Source of the DNA: Pelmatolapia mariae
Lineage: Eukaryota > Chordata > Actinopteri > Cichliformes > Cichlidae
Reading direction: 5' to 3'
DNA: 64,000 nt
NCBI RefSeq assembly: GCF_036321145.2
Contig: NC_086232.1
Location: 10,130,630 to 10,194,629 of the forward strand
In this document: positions 1 to 10,433 of the stretch, piece after piece
How positions within the stretch are numbered: position 1 is the first letter of the stretch
Layout of the letters: every line of letters starts with the position of its first letter
The notes under the pieces: model-generated
The model's database searches: none
Told to the model about the DNA's origin: nothing
Seen by the model: the letters and a program-made list of their open reading frames with translations, nothing else
Position numbers and translations under genes: made by a program

Positions 1-1015
1 ACTGTCGTTGTTTATATTTACTGCGGGAAGAAACGGTAAAAACAGCGTTTTATAAGAAAAGAGGCTCGAAAGCACTCTCCACCTGTGAGCAAAAACAACC
101 CCCCACCCCCCCCCTCTCTTTCCTATTCGTCCTAAAAAGTACCATGTCGACCAATCAAAAAAATGGTATGGCAACGTGGCATCTAGTTGTTAAGAAACGG
201 GAGGACGTTTTAGGAGTGACGGCGGTGCTTTGAGATGTGAGAGATTTGAGACGTTTAGCGCAAATCTTGTGTAGTTAGTGTGTAGTGTAGTCAATAGTTT
301 TGTTGTGTGTGTCAGAACAATGAGGCGACTACTGAATGTTACAGGTGTTACAGGAGTGATACATCTCCTGTTGTCAGGCCTGAAGGTATCAGGCTGTTGT
401 TCTCCTTTATCTCATAGTGGACAGAAATTATTTTTTGGAGTGGCACAAATGATTTGTGTGGCATCAAATTTGATGCAGAACAGCTGATTGTTCTGTAAAT
501 AGTTTGAAATGTTTATTTAAAAACGCCTTGGCTGCATTTAAAAAATAGCTGCAAAAACTTTGTTGTTTGCCAAACTGAGTTACTTTTTTGAGGAGTAACT
601 ATATAATTAATTGCCCAGCATTGGTCATTATATACTATATTTTGCAGACAGAGTTACAGGGCTCTCTCCCAGACCACAGACTCATAATACAAGTCAGAGC
701 TGTATTAAAAAAAATAAAAAAAAGAAAGTTGTGTTTTTGAAATTGGAGTTCAAGTTATTTTTACTTCCAATAGTGTTAACATACTACACAGGCCAATGGC
801 TAGATTTTTTTTACATTTTCATTGTAAATGGGCTAAAGCAGTTTAAAAGTAGTCTAACATAAATGTAAATGCTGTAATTTGATTATTTTAATACACCATG
901 TAACTTGGATGGATTGGATGTCGCTCTGATGTCGCTCACAGTGGTCCAAGGGATCGCTCAGGGAGTTTGTGTGTTCGCTCAGACACATGAAAAATTAGAG
1001 GGAACATTGACCGTG
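1..1015. other. Non-coding AT-rich sequence, no supported gene
   Basis: Only short open frames without recognisable domains are present. There is a C-rich run near 99-116. The stretch reads like dispersed-repeat DNA, ending in an 'attagagggaacattg' segment that I recall only as a common fish repeat end. No gene, RNA or complete mobile element can be supported. Confidence 0.4.
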
Positions 1016-1019
1016 GGGA

Positions 1020-1260
1020 TGTAGGGAATGAGGACCCAGGCGCGGAGCTCTGAATAACAACAGTGCGTTTATTTACAATGTGGTAAATAACGATGCACAA
1101 TTAATCCCCGTGCTTCCCAAGACTCCCGTGCGTGTCCTCCAGTGGTGTCCGTGTTCGTGTTCCCCGCTGTTGTGACTGTGCACACCCTGTGCGTGCTGCC
1201 CTTCCTCTCCACGTTCCTCCTGTAGGAAAACAATAGAGGCAGACGTTGCAATGATGTTCC
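1020..1260 (-). repeat. Partial LTR related to the solo LTR at 4291-4806
   Basis: On the minus strand this reads like the 3' half of an LTR. It has a 'gcctctattgttttcc' pyrimidine tract, a 'gtaaataaa' polyadenylation-type signal near 1070, then 'gggtcctcattccctaca' at the end. The same order of motifs occurs in the better-bounded LTR at 4291-4806. The upstream (U3) half is missing and no target duplication was found, so this is a truncated relic. The family assignment is inferred from those shared motifs only. Confidence 0.5.
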
Positions 1261-1279
1261 AAATAACTTATTAAGAAAA

Positions 1280-2818
1280 CAACTAAATACACAGAAAATA
1301 TTATGAAAACTGGTTTATTGTATATCTCATAGTTTTAAATGATGCAATAAAAATATGTATAAAACATCACAAACTGCAATATTTTACAAATGGTTACGTC
1401 CTGCTGATGCAATTGAGACATCTTCCAGTGACAGTCTTCATCCGTGTGTGTGTGAGGAGGCTCCTAAACCCACCGACACAGAAGTGCATGTTCACAACTC
1501 CCTCTGTGCAGGCGGGGTCAGGACCCTCCTCACCCAGGGTGAAGAGGTTTGGTGCTGTGGCCAGTCAGGTATGAAGCTGTTTATTAACCTGTATTAACCT
1601 TCAGGATTTCATTGGTGATGACAGATTATATTGACTGATTGTTCTGGAAGGACAGAAAAATAAAACCTGGAGGACGCTGAGTAGAGAGGGTGGATGTGAA
1701 TGAATGAATGAATGTAGATGAACAATAGAAACTAATAATAAAATAATCAAGAATTAATACATTTGATTAGTTTCATTATTTTTAATTTAGCTTTTTGTTT
1801 TTGGTGAAGGGATTATTCAAATTGCACTTTCAGCAGCAACTAGTGAGGTAAAGCAAATGAGAAGCTGTTGTGTTTCAGTGTGAGCACGCGGGGGCAGTGC
1901 TGCATAAATGTTGTGTTATCTTACCAGGCATGGTCTCTTTATAAATGCCCAACAGAGCCAACAAAAGGACTTTAATTATATGCTCTGTGGTCAGAGTATC
2001 TTTTTGTATCTCAGTATGTCCAGATAAACCTTGTTTCTCATGGTTTACTTGATACAAACTGTCTCCTCTCAGATCTCAGAGGACTGATGTCTCATAATGG
2101 GTCCCTGCATTAGTGTGATGGAGTGTCTGTGGCATGTTGAAATCAACTGATTGATTTTCTTTCTCGTCAAAAAGAAAAACTTCTGACTGACTGGTGGCTG
2201 AACTTCTCTGTTCCTCACAGATTTGCCATTTGTGGATGTGGTCCACTGATCCACATCCAGTCACACATACAGAAGAGGAGGACATTCAATTAAAAACATT
2301 AAATACAGATCAAAAACATAAATGTACTTTACATGAAACAAGTACTGAGTGAGCAGAAATGGAATTTGCTGTAAGCTGAAGTCAGCGAGCAGCAACATCC
2401 TGAGAAAATCATGACTTAGCACTAATGTCCTTAGCTATAGTCAACACAGTCACAGACTATGAGGCAGTCCTGTTTGAAATTTCCACCAAATCTGCTTCTG
2501 TGTTTGTAGTGCTGTGTTTCCTCAGTGGATGTAGATGGTCAAAGTCTGTGTTTTCATATATGTAGAGTGTCTCTGCTCTCTGTCACTTCTTGGTGCCCTG
2601 GACAAAAATTCACAGGGGGCGCCTCCCACCAGCATTCATCACATTTATGTTCTAAGTGATCTGACAGCAAAAAAAAGGTTGTCCACTGGTTTTGGTCATG
2701 TGAAGGCCGGCAGTGCTGGGCACATTACGTTGCTCAACTAGTTAATTCATGTTTAACAAGTTAAATAACTTATTTTACATTGATTGGCTTTAGTTGTTGT
2801 GGCAAAGCAAGAGCAACA

Positions 2819-2819
<1 letters not shown>
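1280..2819. other. No supported gene
   Basis: AT-rich sequence with stop codons in all frames at short intervals and only small open frames. I see no splice-flanked coding segment, RNA gene or bounded transposon here. Confidence 0.4.

Positions 2820-2881
<62 letters not shown>
2820..2881. repeat. (CA)n microsatellite
   Basis: About thirty uninterrupted CA dinucleotides, directly visible. Length polymorphism is expected. Confidence 0.97.
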
Positions 2882-2884
<3 letters not shown>

Positions 2885-2970
2885 GGTGGTGGTGTGGTGA
2901 TTTGAGCTTGAAAGTTTTTTAATTAGAAGAAAGTAAAAAAAAACATGACAACTCCACCCTGGGAATATAA

Positions 2971-3085
2971 TTCAATTCAATTCAATTTTATTTATATAGC
3001 GCCAAATCACAACAAAAGTCGCCTCAAGGCGCTTTATATTGTACAGTAGATCGCACAATATATAGTGCAAATTTACCAAGAAGGC
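2971..3085 (-). repeat. 3' tail of an L2/CR1-type LINE
   Basis: A TTCAA pentamer repeat is followed by 'ttttatttatatagcgcc' and a GCGCCTTGAGGCG-type stem. In antisense this is the usual 3' end of fish CR1/L2 LINEs and their derived SINEs: stem, 'ctatataaataaa', then a short tandem tail. Only the tail is present, as in a severely 5'-truncated retrotransposition. Confidence 0.6.
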
Positions 3086-4190
3086 ACTCAGCTCTGTTAT
3101 ACATCATAGATTTTGTAAATGGTGTAAAATACAGAATTTATTGACAGTTATTGAACTCGGTCTGTGATAAATACCCAACACACACACAGGATTTCATGCA
3201 CATCAGTTTTATTTTGTTTTAGCAACTGTTGTGACGGTTCTCGGCACCAGTCACTCAGGGACAGCTTCTCCATTCCACACACACGTCTCTGCCGTCACTA
3301 TATACACACAGAGAAGAAGAAGAAGATCATTAAGTTGAGCGCTCACACCTGCCCTCAGCGCCGCTCTGTGAGCTCACTGTACCGCCCTCCACTGCAGCAG
3401 GTCAGAGACCACACCCCTGCAACACAGTCATCAAATAGAAGAATCGTTAATTCAGTTGCACATATACTGTTAATTAGTTCAGAGCTGTGGTGTAGCAGTA
3501 GGCGAGTGGGATGCCAGATGAAGACCAGTCCAGAGAATCACCAATTCACACACTCACACTAAGAAGCAGCTCACTCCAGGGGTGCATAAATAACCACACC
3601 ACATGGAAGTAGATCCATCACCAAGGCAGCCACACACCTCCACTTTAGGCCTTCAGCTTCTGAATCAAGAAAACACAAGTTGTTAATACAGAAAACAGAA
3701 ATAAGAATTTACAAATCAAACAATTATTCAGAAACAAAATGTACAAAACCCAAAATAAACTAATCTTCAGTTCAGAGCAAAGGAATCATACATTAATGTT
3801 GTGGAGTTGTTAGACACACACAAACTGCTCTAAGATGAGTAACTCGGCAAACAGCAATAACGGCAAAACATGTAATGAACGTGCTGGTCCACTAGACAAC
3901 ATCATGTGGATGTAATGCTTTGGGTCTCTTATGCAAAGTAAAGAGACTGATATAAGGTGAAAGAAGGATTTCTGCGTATGTCCATGAGTATCAGTTTTCA
4001 GCATTCAGTATTAAGAGACAAAGACTGTACGGGTCGGGCCAGTTGTCAAGTCCTGGAGCAAAGTGAGCCTGCAAATCAATAAGATGCAAATCAGTTTATG
4101 CCTTTCATATAATGTGTGAGTTTGTTTATTCTGATTTTTATTTTTCAGTTAGTTTCCACAGTTCATATATCATGTGTAATTTTTCATTAG
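3086..4190. other. No supported gene
   Basis: A 132-codon plus-strand open frame (3164-3562) has no recognisable domain and lies in repeat-like sequence. Nothing else here can be supported. Confidence 0.35.
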
Positions 4191-4191
4191 T

Positions 4192-4884
4192 TTCAGTGTT
4201 TGTTTGTATTTTATTCTATTCATGATGGTTGTGTTGACAGATTTGTCCAAATTTAAAGCTACAGATGTGAACTTTTAGTTTCAGTGTTTGTGTCACGGTC
4301 TGAAGTGGGGAAGGAGGACCCAAAAGCAGGACTCATGCGATGACCAGTGCTCTTTATTTACAGTGGAGTAAATAAGACAACACAATAATCCCGTGAGCTC
4401 CCTCGACTCCTGTGTCATGTCTTCACCCAAAACTCCGTGCTCCGTGCTCTCTGCTCCCGTGCCTGCTGTCCACCTGTGCTCTACTCTCCTCCTCCTGGGA
4501 AAAAAAAACAACAGAGGCAGCCGTCAGGACACCATGCCACCTAATCAACAAAAAACAGTCCCAGTCTAAATAATCCAAAAGACCAACCACGGCTCCAGTG
4601 ATGGCAACACACAGTTCTGGTGGCCGACCCGGTGGGCAGCACTCGAGGCAAAGCAGTTCAGGTGGCCTGCCATGGATCCAGTGACAGTGTTGCAGCTCCG
4701 GCGGCCTGCCAACTGAAGCAGGGAGAACAAGGGACAGAAAAACCAAAAATACATCTGTCCATCAACTATTCGAGAACCCTGGGTCCCCAGACCCAGGTCC
4801 TTGACAGTTTGTTTGTTTTTTATTCTATTAATGATGGTTGTGTTGACAGATTTGTCCAAATTTAAAGCTATAGATGTGAACTTT
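4192..4884. repeat. About 85-bp tandem duplication split by a solo LTR
   Basis: The segment 4198-4278 and the segment 4807-4884 share almost the same sequence, including 'gatggttgtgttgacaga' and 'tttgtccaaatttaaagct'. The LTR at 4291-4806 sits exactly between the two copies. The duplication is much longer than the 5-bp target duplication, so it predates or is independent of the LTR insertion. Confidence 0.7.
4291..4806 (-). mobile_element. Solo LTR of an LTR retrotransposon
   Basis: On the minus strand the 516-bp unit starts TGTCAAGG and ends CCGTGACA. It has a TATTTAGA TATA-type box and an AATAAA signal ('gtaaataaagagc') in the expected U3-R-U5 order. It is flanked by the 5-bp duplication GTTTG (4286-4290 and 4807-4811). 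No internal region accompanies it, so it is a solo LTR left by LTR-LTR recombination. Related LTR-like sequences lie at 1020-1260 and 24680-25127. Superfamily is not certain; Ty3/gypsy or ERV are both possible. Confidence 0.78.
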
Positions 4885-5030
4885 TGGTTCCTTTGTTATT
4901 ACCTGTATAAACACTAAGCTGTTTATAAATAATCCATATTTGTGGATTTGTACAGTCCTGAAAGATGCCCATACATTCAGCTACACTCAACATCAGTCCA
5001 GCTGAAGATCCTAATTTCATGTAGCAACTT

Positions 5031-5705
5031 CTTTTCCCTGATCCCGCCTCCACAGACAGATGTGCACAGAGGTTTAACAAGGCACAGGCCTCGATCACTG
5101 AAGACAGACTGCATCAAGAGTGTGACCTCCAAAGTGCTTTATTCATTCACTTCAGCCAAACTCTTTTATGTCTGCTCTAAGAATTTAAAATCTGCTCTAA
5201 GAAATATTTCCTGTGATCTAAAATTTGGCACATTTGTATTTGTGTCTGATAACAACAGCAGCTAATCTGCAGTACAGCTGATTCTTTTGAGACTTTTTTT
5301 TAAATGACATAATTAACATTTTTAATGTTTTGTATTGGAGTCCCCTTTAGTCAGTGTTGCTGTGAAACATTAATGCATGAATGAATGTGTATTTTTAAAT
5401 AAAATACAGAGATTTAGTATCAGACTTTACAAAAAAAAGTATCAACTATGTTAGGATCCATGTTCATCATGTGTGATGTGTGTTTACATTTGAAGGTGTT
5501 TGTGGATTTGTCACCTCTCTTCAAGGTGTGGTTTGTGTTTGATGCTGAAACAGATAAAGACTGCTGATTGGCTGAAGTAGGGTTCAATAAAAATTGTTTG
5601 ATTGTTGGTTTGGGCACTGCTCAGGTCCACATTAAATAAACTGCTGCTCATGTGTGTTTGTAGGTTCTCAGTCATCCAGGTCATGGTTGTCTTAGGAGCC
5701 TGGAA
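5031..5705 (+). repeat. Left arm of a large inverted repeat
   Basis: Three blocks are repeated in reverse complement further right: 5031-5292 matches 8672-8930, 5340-5400 matches 8110-8170, and 5425-5705 matches 7735-8008. The blocks are colinear, so this is one inverted duplication with later insertions and deletions. The block at 5650-5705 contains the dispersed motif 'ggttctcagtcatccagg', also seen at 43850. Identity looks high by eye in the 5031-5292 block. Confidence 0.85.
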
Positions 5706-5759
5706 AGAAAGCGACTTTACTTCTTTAAGGTTCTGGATGATGATTAACTTCTGACCCAA

Positions 5760-6867
5760 GAAGCTTCTTCAATTGATGCGCTTCCTTTGCTCATGTTCCA
5801 CCTCTGCACAGTTGCATTTGATGACAATGCAGTGCAGTTCTCTCAAACATACAACAGAGGGCGCTATGCACATTCACTGAAGTAAATAATAGAAAAATAC
5901 AAGTGGAGGAGGAAACAAACAGCAGCATCAAAAGAGAAAACTGAAGTGTTCAAAGCGAGTTACTTTAGTCTCTTATTGTAATAATAAACAACATCTAAAC
6001 ATCATGTTGATGCTTCATGTTTGAGTTCGGTGTCCTTTTACTGCTCAGTTGGAAAATATTTGCAATTTAAAAGAAGAGGAGAAGAGTAATTTCTCTGTAC
6101 TACTTCAAAAGGAATTTGAAAGCACTGCCTCATATGGAAAATTAATCATCATGAAATCCTGAAACAAATAGTGTTTATGAGCTTTGTGAATATGAAGAGT
6201 TTAATTTTCACTTTGGTCTTAGAAGTATAAAAATGCAGGACTGAAGACAAGATGGAAATGACGTGTTATGAGATATAAAATACATACATGTACTATAATT
6301 TTATTTTGTTTATTTTTTGTTTTTGTAGGTTTTTTGTTTTGGGGTATTTTTTGAAAGCACTGCTTTTAATTTGAAAATTGGATTCAATGTTTAGAGTTCG
6401 GACAAAACAATGGACGGTTTCAAGAAATGTATTTTATCAACAAAACTTATTTTGATGGTTACTGTGTTTATTTTAATGCCCTCAGTGCAATGATTAAAAA
6501 AAAAGTTCATCTGACACCAATGAGCCAACAGCCTCCATGTAAACATTTTCAGCCTCAACAATCAGCTCAGATTTATGAAGTTTATCATGTTCAGGCCCTG
6601 CAGCTGATTGGTGGCATGTCTGATCAGAAAGCCTTTCTGCATCTTCACAGTGTGAGTCTGAGAGTTTGTGAACAACAGGATGAGCTGCTACACACCTGAC
6701 ACCACATTCAAACACACACAAGCTGCAAGTCTAACACAATATTTTAGACCAAAGAAAAAGGTTCACAATTTGCAGTTAACATGAAGATATTCTAGAGTAG
6801 AAACAACACACAGCACACAAGTTTCATGTAGAGATGATTTTTTATTCTGAATGTTATTTTCATTCAG
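5760..6867. other. Spacer inside the inverted repeat, no supported gene
   Basis: AT-rich sequence between the left arm and the protease relic. Small open frames on both strands (for example 6427-6699 and 6494-6721) show no domain. It carries no obvious inverted copy elsewhere in the window. Confidence 0.35.
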
Positions 6868-7597
6868 TTATTTTCCATTATTTTGGGCAATTTTCTGATT
6901 TATCCAGGTCATGTAAGAACAAACATTCACAGTAACAGCTGGTCCAGTACAGACACGTTCAAAACCAGAACTGATTACACCATAAATCATGTTGTTGTAA
7001 ATCACTCCACCACCAGAATCACCCTGAGAGAGAAGAGAAATGTAGTTTTGCTTATTTTTTTCCCCAAAATATCTAAAACAAACACAGATGATATACAGTA
7101 ATATTAGCAGTCAACTAACCCCACGTGCATCTACTTGATGTTCTTCCAGACACAGCCTGTTGTTATATGGCACATATGCAGTATGCATTGAGAGTATCTG
7201 GTAGGATCACAGTCAGCAACACGCATGTCTGCACACTGCAGATGAGGTGGTTCATCAGGGACTAGAGAAAAAGGAAAAGAACAAAAGTTATTCATAACCT
7301 TTCAAAAACTAAAATTTTGAGTAGAATGATGTTTTGTCTTTTTTTTTACGTTTCCAAATGATTTTTTAAACAAGGAACTTGGCACACAGTACATCTACTC
7401 CAAAATTTACAAAAAGAAAAAACCTTGTTTTTCATACAGTATCAAACAAAAAACATAAAAGTATAAAACAGTCACAGAAACCGAAATCAGATTCTAGTAT
7501 TAACTGTGAAATAATCAAACAAAATATGGTCTTACGTGTTTGGCTGGTGGCATTTACCCTATAACCACCAAGTCCTGCAACCTGAACGACGTCTCCT
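6868..7597 (-). pseudogene. Trypsin-like serine protease relic, exons 4-6 only
   Basis: Three blocks match the protease gene at 47253-49364, in the opposite orientation and with the same exon boundaries. Exon 4 is 7597-7536 (62 nt, as in the intact gene, AGLGGYRVNAT shared). Exon 5 is 7261-7120 (142 nt versus 143). Exon 6 is 7023-6868 (GDSGGGV, catalytic Ser195 region, ending at TAA). Intronic flanks also match ('cctggaaatacccagcctgc' near 7700). Exons 1-3, including the signal peptide, His57 and Asp102, are absent: upstream sequence runs into the inverted-repeat arm at 7735. Exon 5 lacks one nucleotide, which shifts the frame after DPTRYSQ. Both cysteines of the 191-220 disulfide are replaced by Arg. 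This is therefore a truncated, inactive copy that moved as a genomic segment, since introns were retained. Confidence 0.85.
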
Positions 7598-7734
7598 CTA
7601 GAAACAGACAAAACACAAAACAATCATAAATTAATTTCACATCCATCCATGTGATATGAACACAAAATAAATCAATAAATCATATGATGTACTCTGCAGG
7701 CTGGGTATTTCCAGGTGGTTGAAGTGTTTCCAGG

Positions 7735-8930
7735 CTTCTTAGACAACATGACCTGGATGACTGAGAACCTACAAACACACACGAGCAGTAGAGGTGAGCA
7801 CTGCCCAAACCAAAAACCAAAAATATATATTGTACCCTACTTCAGCCAATCAGCAGTCTTCATCTGTTTCAGCATCAAACACACAACCACAATTTGGAGA
7901 GAGGTGAGAGATCCACACACCTTCATGAGAGGACCCACTAATGTAAACTAACACCACACATGATGATCATGGATCCTAACATAGTTGATACTTTTTATGT
8001 GAAGTCTGGCACTAAACCTCTGTGTCCTGTCATACTGCATGTACTATATATACATATAGCATATACAAAGCACAATAATTAAGCTGTTAATAATTAACAA
8101 TGTCTTCTGTAAGTATTTCATTTTAAAATACACGTCCATTCATGCATTAATGTTTAATGTGTGAAACATTTAAAAAGTTAGTTAAATAATAATAATAATA
8201 ATAATAATAATGATAAAAACCCTCTGTAAAGGACTTTTGGATTTGATGCTTTATGTCTGGATCTTGCGCTTTTGCACCATCTGAATGAACAGTGGAGGGT
8301 AGAGTTGGTTGCATTTTTGGGTCTCCACCCAACAATTTTTTTGCTAGCACACATGGTTAGCTCCACACATGGAAAAAGTAATGTTCAAAATTAAATAAGT
8401 GCAAGAAATAAGTTAGAAGAAGATAACAAGGCCATAAAGGACTATTTAGCCCCTCCTGGAGGTCAGCTCACTTGGTTTGAGTTCTTTAAATGTTTTATTT
8501 TCTGTGATTAATTACTTTGTGATTGATTTACACAAAGTACAAGAATGCATTTTGATGTGATGTTTTTAAAATTGTTTTCTTCTTTGAGCAGTTCTCCCGG
8601 GTCGTCAAGACCAGAATAAACCCTGTTTTATAACTCTACATGGTGCCTATCAACCTTTGAAGGCGCTACACCCTCAACAGAATCAGCTGTACAGCACATT
8701 TGCTGCTGTTGTTATCAGACACAAATACAAATGTGCCAAATTTTAGATCACAGGAAATATTTCTTAGAGCAGATTTTAAATAAATGGGGACATAAAAGAG
8801 TTTGGCTGAAGTGAATGAATAAAGCACTTTGGAGGTCACACTCTTGATGCAGTCTGTCTTTAGTGATCGAGGCCTGTGCCTTGTTAAACCTCTGTGCACA
8901 TCTGTCTGTGGAGGCGGGATCAGGGAAAAG
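7735..8930 (-). repeat. Right arm of the large inverted repeat
   Basis: Reverse-complement counterpart of 5031-5705. It is longer than the left arm because about 500 bp (8171-8671) is inserted between two matching blocks, including an AAT microsatellite. The arm ends near 8930, close to the solo-LTR insertion point at 8947. Confidence 0.83.
8185..8211. repeat. (AAT)n microsatellite
   Basis: About nine AAT units, directly visible, in the insert within the right inverted-repeat arm. Confidence 0.9.
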
Positions 8931-8946
8931 CTTAAGAGCTGCTAAT

Positions 8947-9407
8947 TGTGGGATTATTATATTATCTTATGTTATGTTTTACCCCTGATTAATGATTGTG
9001 AAATTATTATGTAGTTTTAGGTTGCTTTAATTCTCCTGAGGAGGTGATAACTATTAGATTTATTAAACTGGTTTGTATTAGATTAGACTGCTGATATATT
9101 GTGAAGGGATGATATTGTTTTGTGCTGCATTATACTGCTGTAGGTCATATTATACCCCTTAGTATAGAGTGTGTGATCAGTATGTAGTTTAGTTTTCATT
9201 ATATTTCTGAGTTAAAAGAATGTGACCATTATTAGATTTGTTAGATAGGTGTGTATTATCCTGTACCATCGATCTGCTGTGAATGTGTTACACTGTTTCT
9301 TGACATTTCATACTGCTGAAGCATGGAGAGAATATTGTGTGCAGAGAGTCAGGGCTGTGGGATTGTGATATTACCTTGTGCCATGTTGTACCCTTAATTA
9401 AAGATTG
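8947..9407 (+). mobile_element. Solo ERV-like LTR, 5' part (U3 repeats)
   Basis: This begins TGTGGGATT after TAAT (8943-8946) and continues beyond the 8.4-kb insertion at 17792-18419, which ends CCTAACA followed by TAAT (18420-18423). Without the insertion the LTR is about 1085 bp. The 5' part consists of diverged tandem units about 200 bp long: the 'tgtgggatt..' block at 8947 recurs at 9356, and a block with 'gataactattagattt' and 'gtgtattatcctgtacc' recurs across the insertion. Repeated U3 blocks are typical of enhancer repeats in retroviral LTRs. No internal region is present, so it is a solo LTR. Confidence 0.8.
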
Positions 9408-10399
9408 TGTTAAGGTTCAGATATTGAGGAGGAATCCAAAATAACCACCACTGATCCGGCCATGTGCAATTAGACGGCATTTTAATGAATACACGCAGCG
9501 TGGAGCCAACACTGTACAGATTCAGTGTTGAACTCCCTTACAATAGTCAGAACCCAATATTTATAGGGGTGAAACAGTACAGCCCCCCTTTCTGTTGCCA
9601 GGCAGAAACCAAAACCACAATGACTTTTAACATAGTTTAAAAGAACATCGTCGCGTCTCCATCCAGGTGCCTTCCTGTTGTCCCCGGACGCTTGCCTTCG
9701 CTGTCGCTTGTCTCTGGAACATCCTGCACCTGCTTCTTCATCAAACAGTCACATATGCACGCACAATTTTTGCAGTTGCAAGCAAAACATAAGATTAACT
9801 TTTACCTATATAACTGAGTCTATCTACGATGTGTGTGTGTGTATGTGTCAGCCTCTGCTTGCACTTTGTTTCACCTCTCAGCTCCCCAGCTAGACCTTAA
9901 CCTTTCCACTAGACAAAAGGCCAGCACAACTGAAACTATGTGTGTGCCGATCTTGACTTATATGTAAAATGTATAAAACAAATGTTCCAATCTAATACAA
10001 CTACTTAAAGCTTAATCAGCGATAAATGCATAAAAGACACCCTACTCTTAACTTGCACTTAGACTCTGGTTTCAGTTTCGCTTCTGCAGAAGCATGCCTT
10101 GCAGAAGTGTTTCCTGTCTCATTTTGGCACAGAGTATTTCCTGTCCCTGCAGCTCAGTTTCTCACCCACTGAAGACTTCAGTGTAAGAATATAAAAACAT
10201 TCAAAAGCCTTTAAAATTATAGATTCAACTCAACAGTTTAAAGTGGTTCTTCTTGGACCTGTAATAAAGACTAATATAATACCAATATGTTTGAACATCT
10301 GAATGCATCCGCATGCAACATCACTATTAATAATGAAATGGTAACGATGATTATACTAATAGCAGCAAATAATAGCAGTAAATATTTCTCCTCTTGACA
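9408..10399 (-). repeat. 3' LTR of the LARD-like element
   Basis: 992 bp, running on the minus strand from TGTCAAG to CTTAACA. Matches the 5' LTR at 16800-17791 apart from about three visible substitutions (for example 'gacgcttgcc' here versus 'gacgctcgcc'). The 71-codon open frame found in both LTRs is a by-product of this duplication and not a gene. Confidence 0.9.
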
Positions 10400-10410
10400 C
10401 TCCCTCTCTT
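10400..10410 (-). promoter_or_regulatory. Polypurine tract
   Basis: On the minus strand AAGAGAGGGAG lies immediately upstream of the TG that opens the 3' LTR. This is the position and composition of a plus-strand DNA primer in LTR retrotransposition, and it fixes the element's orientation. Confidence 0.8.
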
Positions 10411-10433
10411 GGTGACCCTTAAAAAGGGTCACC
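10411..10433. other. Perfect hairpin next to the polypurine tract
   Basis: GGTGACCCTT, loop AAA, AAGGGTCACC: a perfect 10-bp stem directly upstream of the polypurine tract in element sense. Function is not known. Confidence 0.85.

Noticed and set aside
3164..3562. 132-codon frame as a gene
   Set aside because: No domain and no splice or promoter context; it lies in repeat-like DNA.
8947..9407. CRISPR-like array
   Set aside because: Repeats are long, diverged and contiguous without unique spacers; the setting is a eukaryotic LTR.
9678..9893. 71-codon frame repeated at 17070-17285 as a conserved gene pair
   Set aside because: The identity is explained by LTR duplication.
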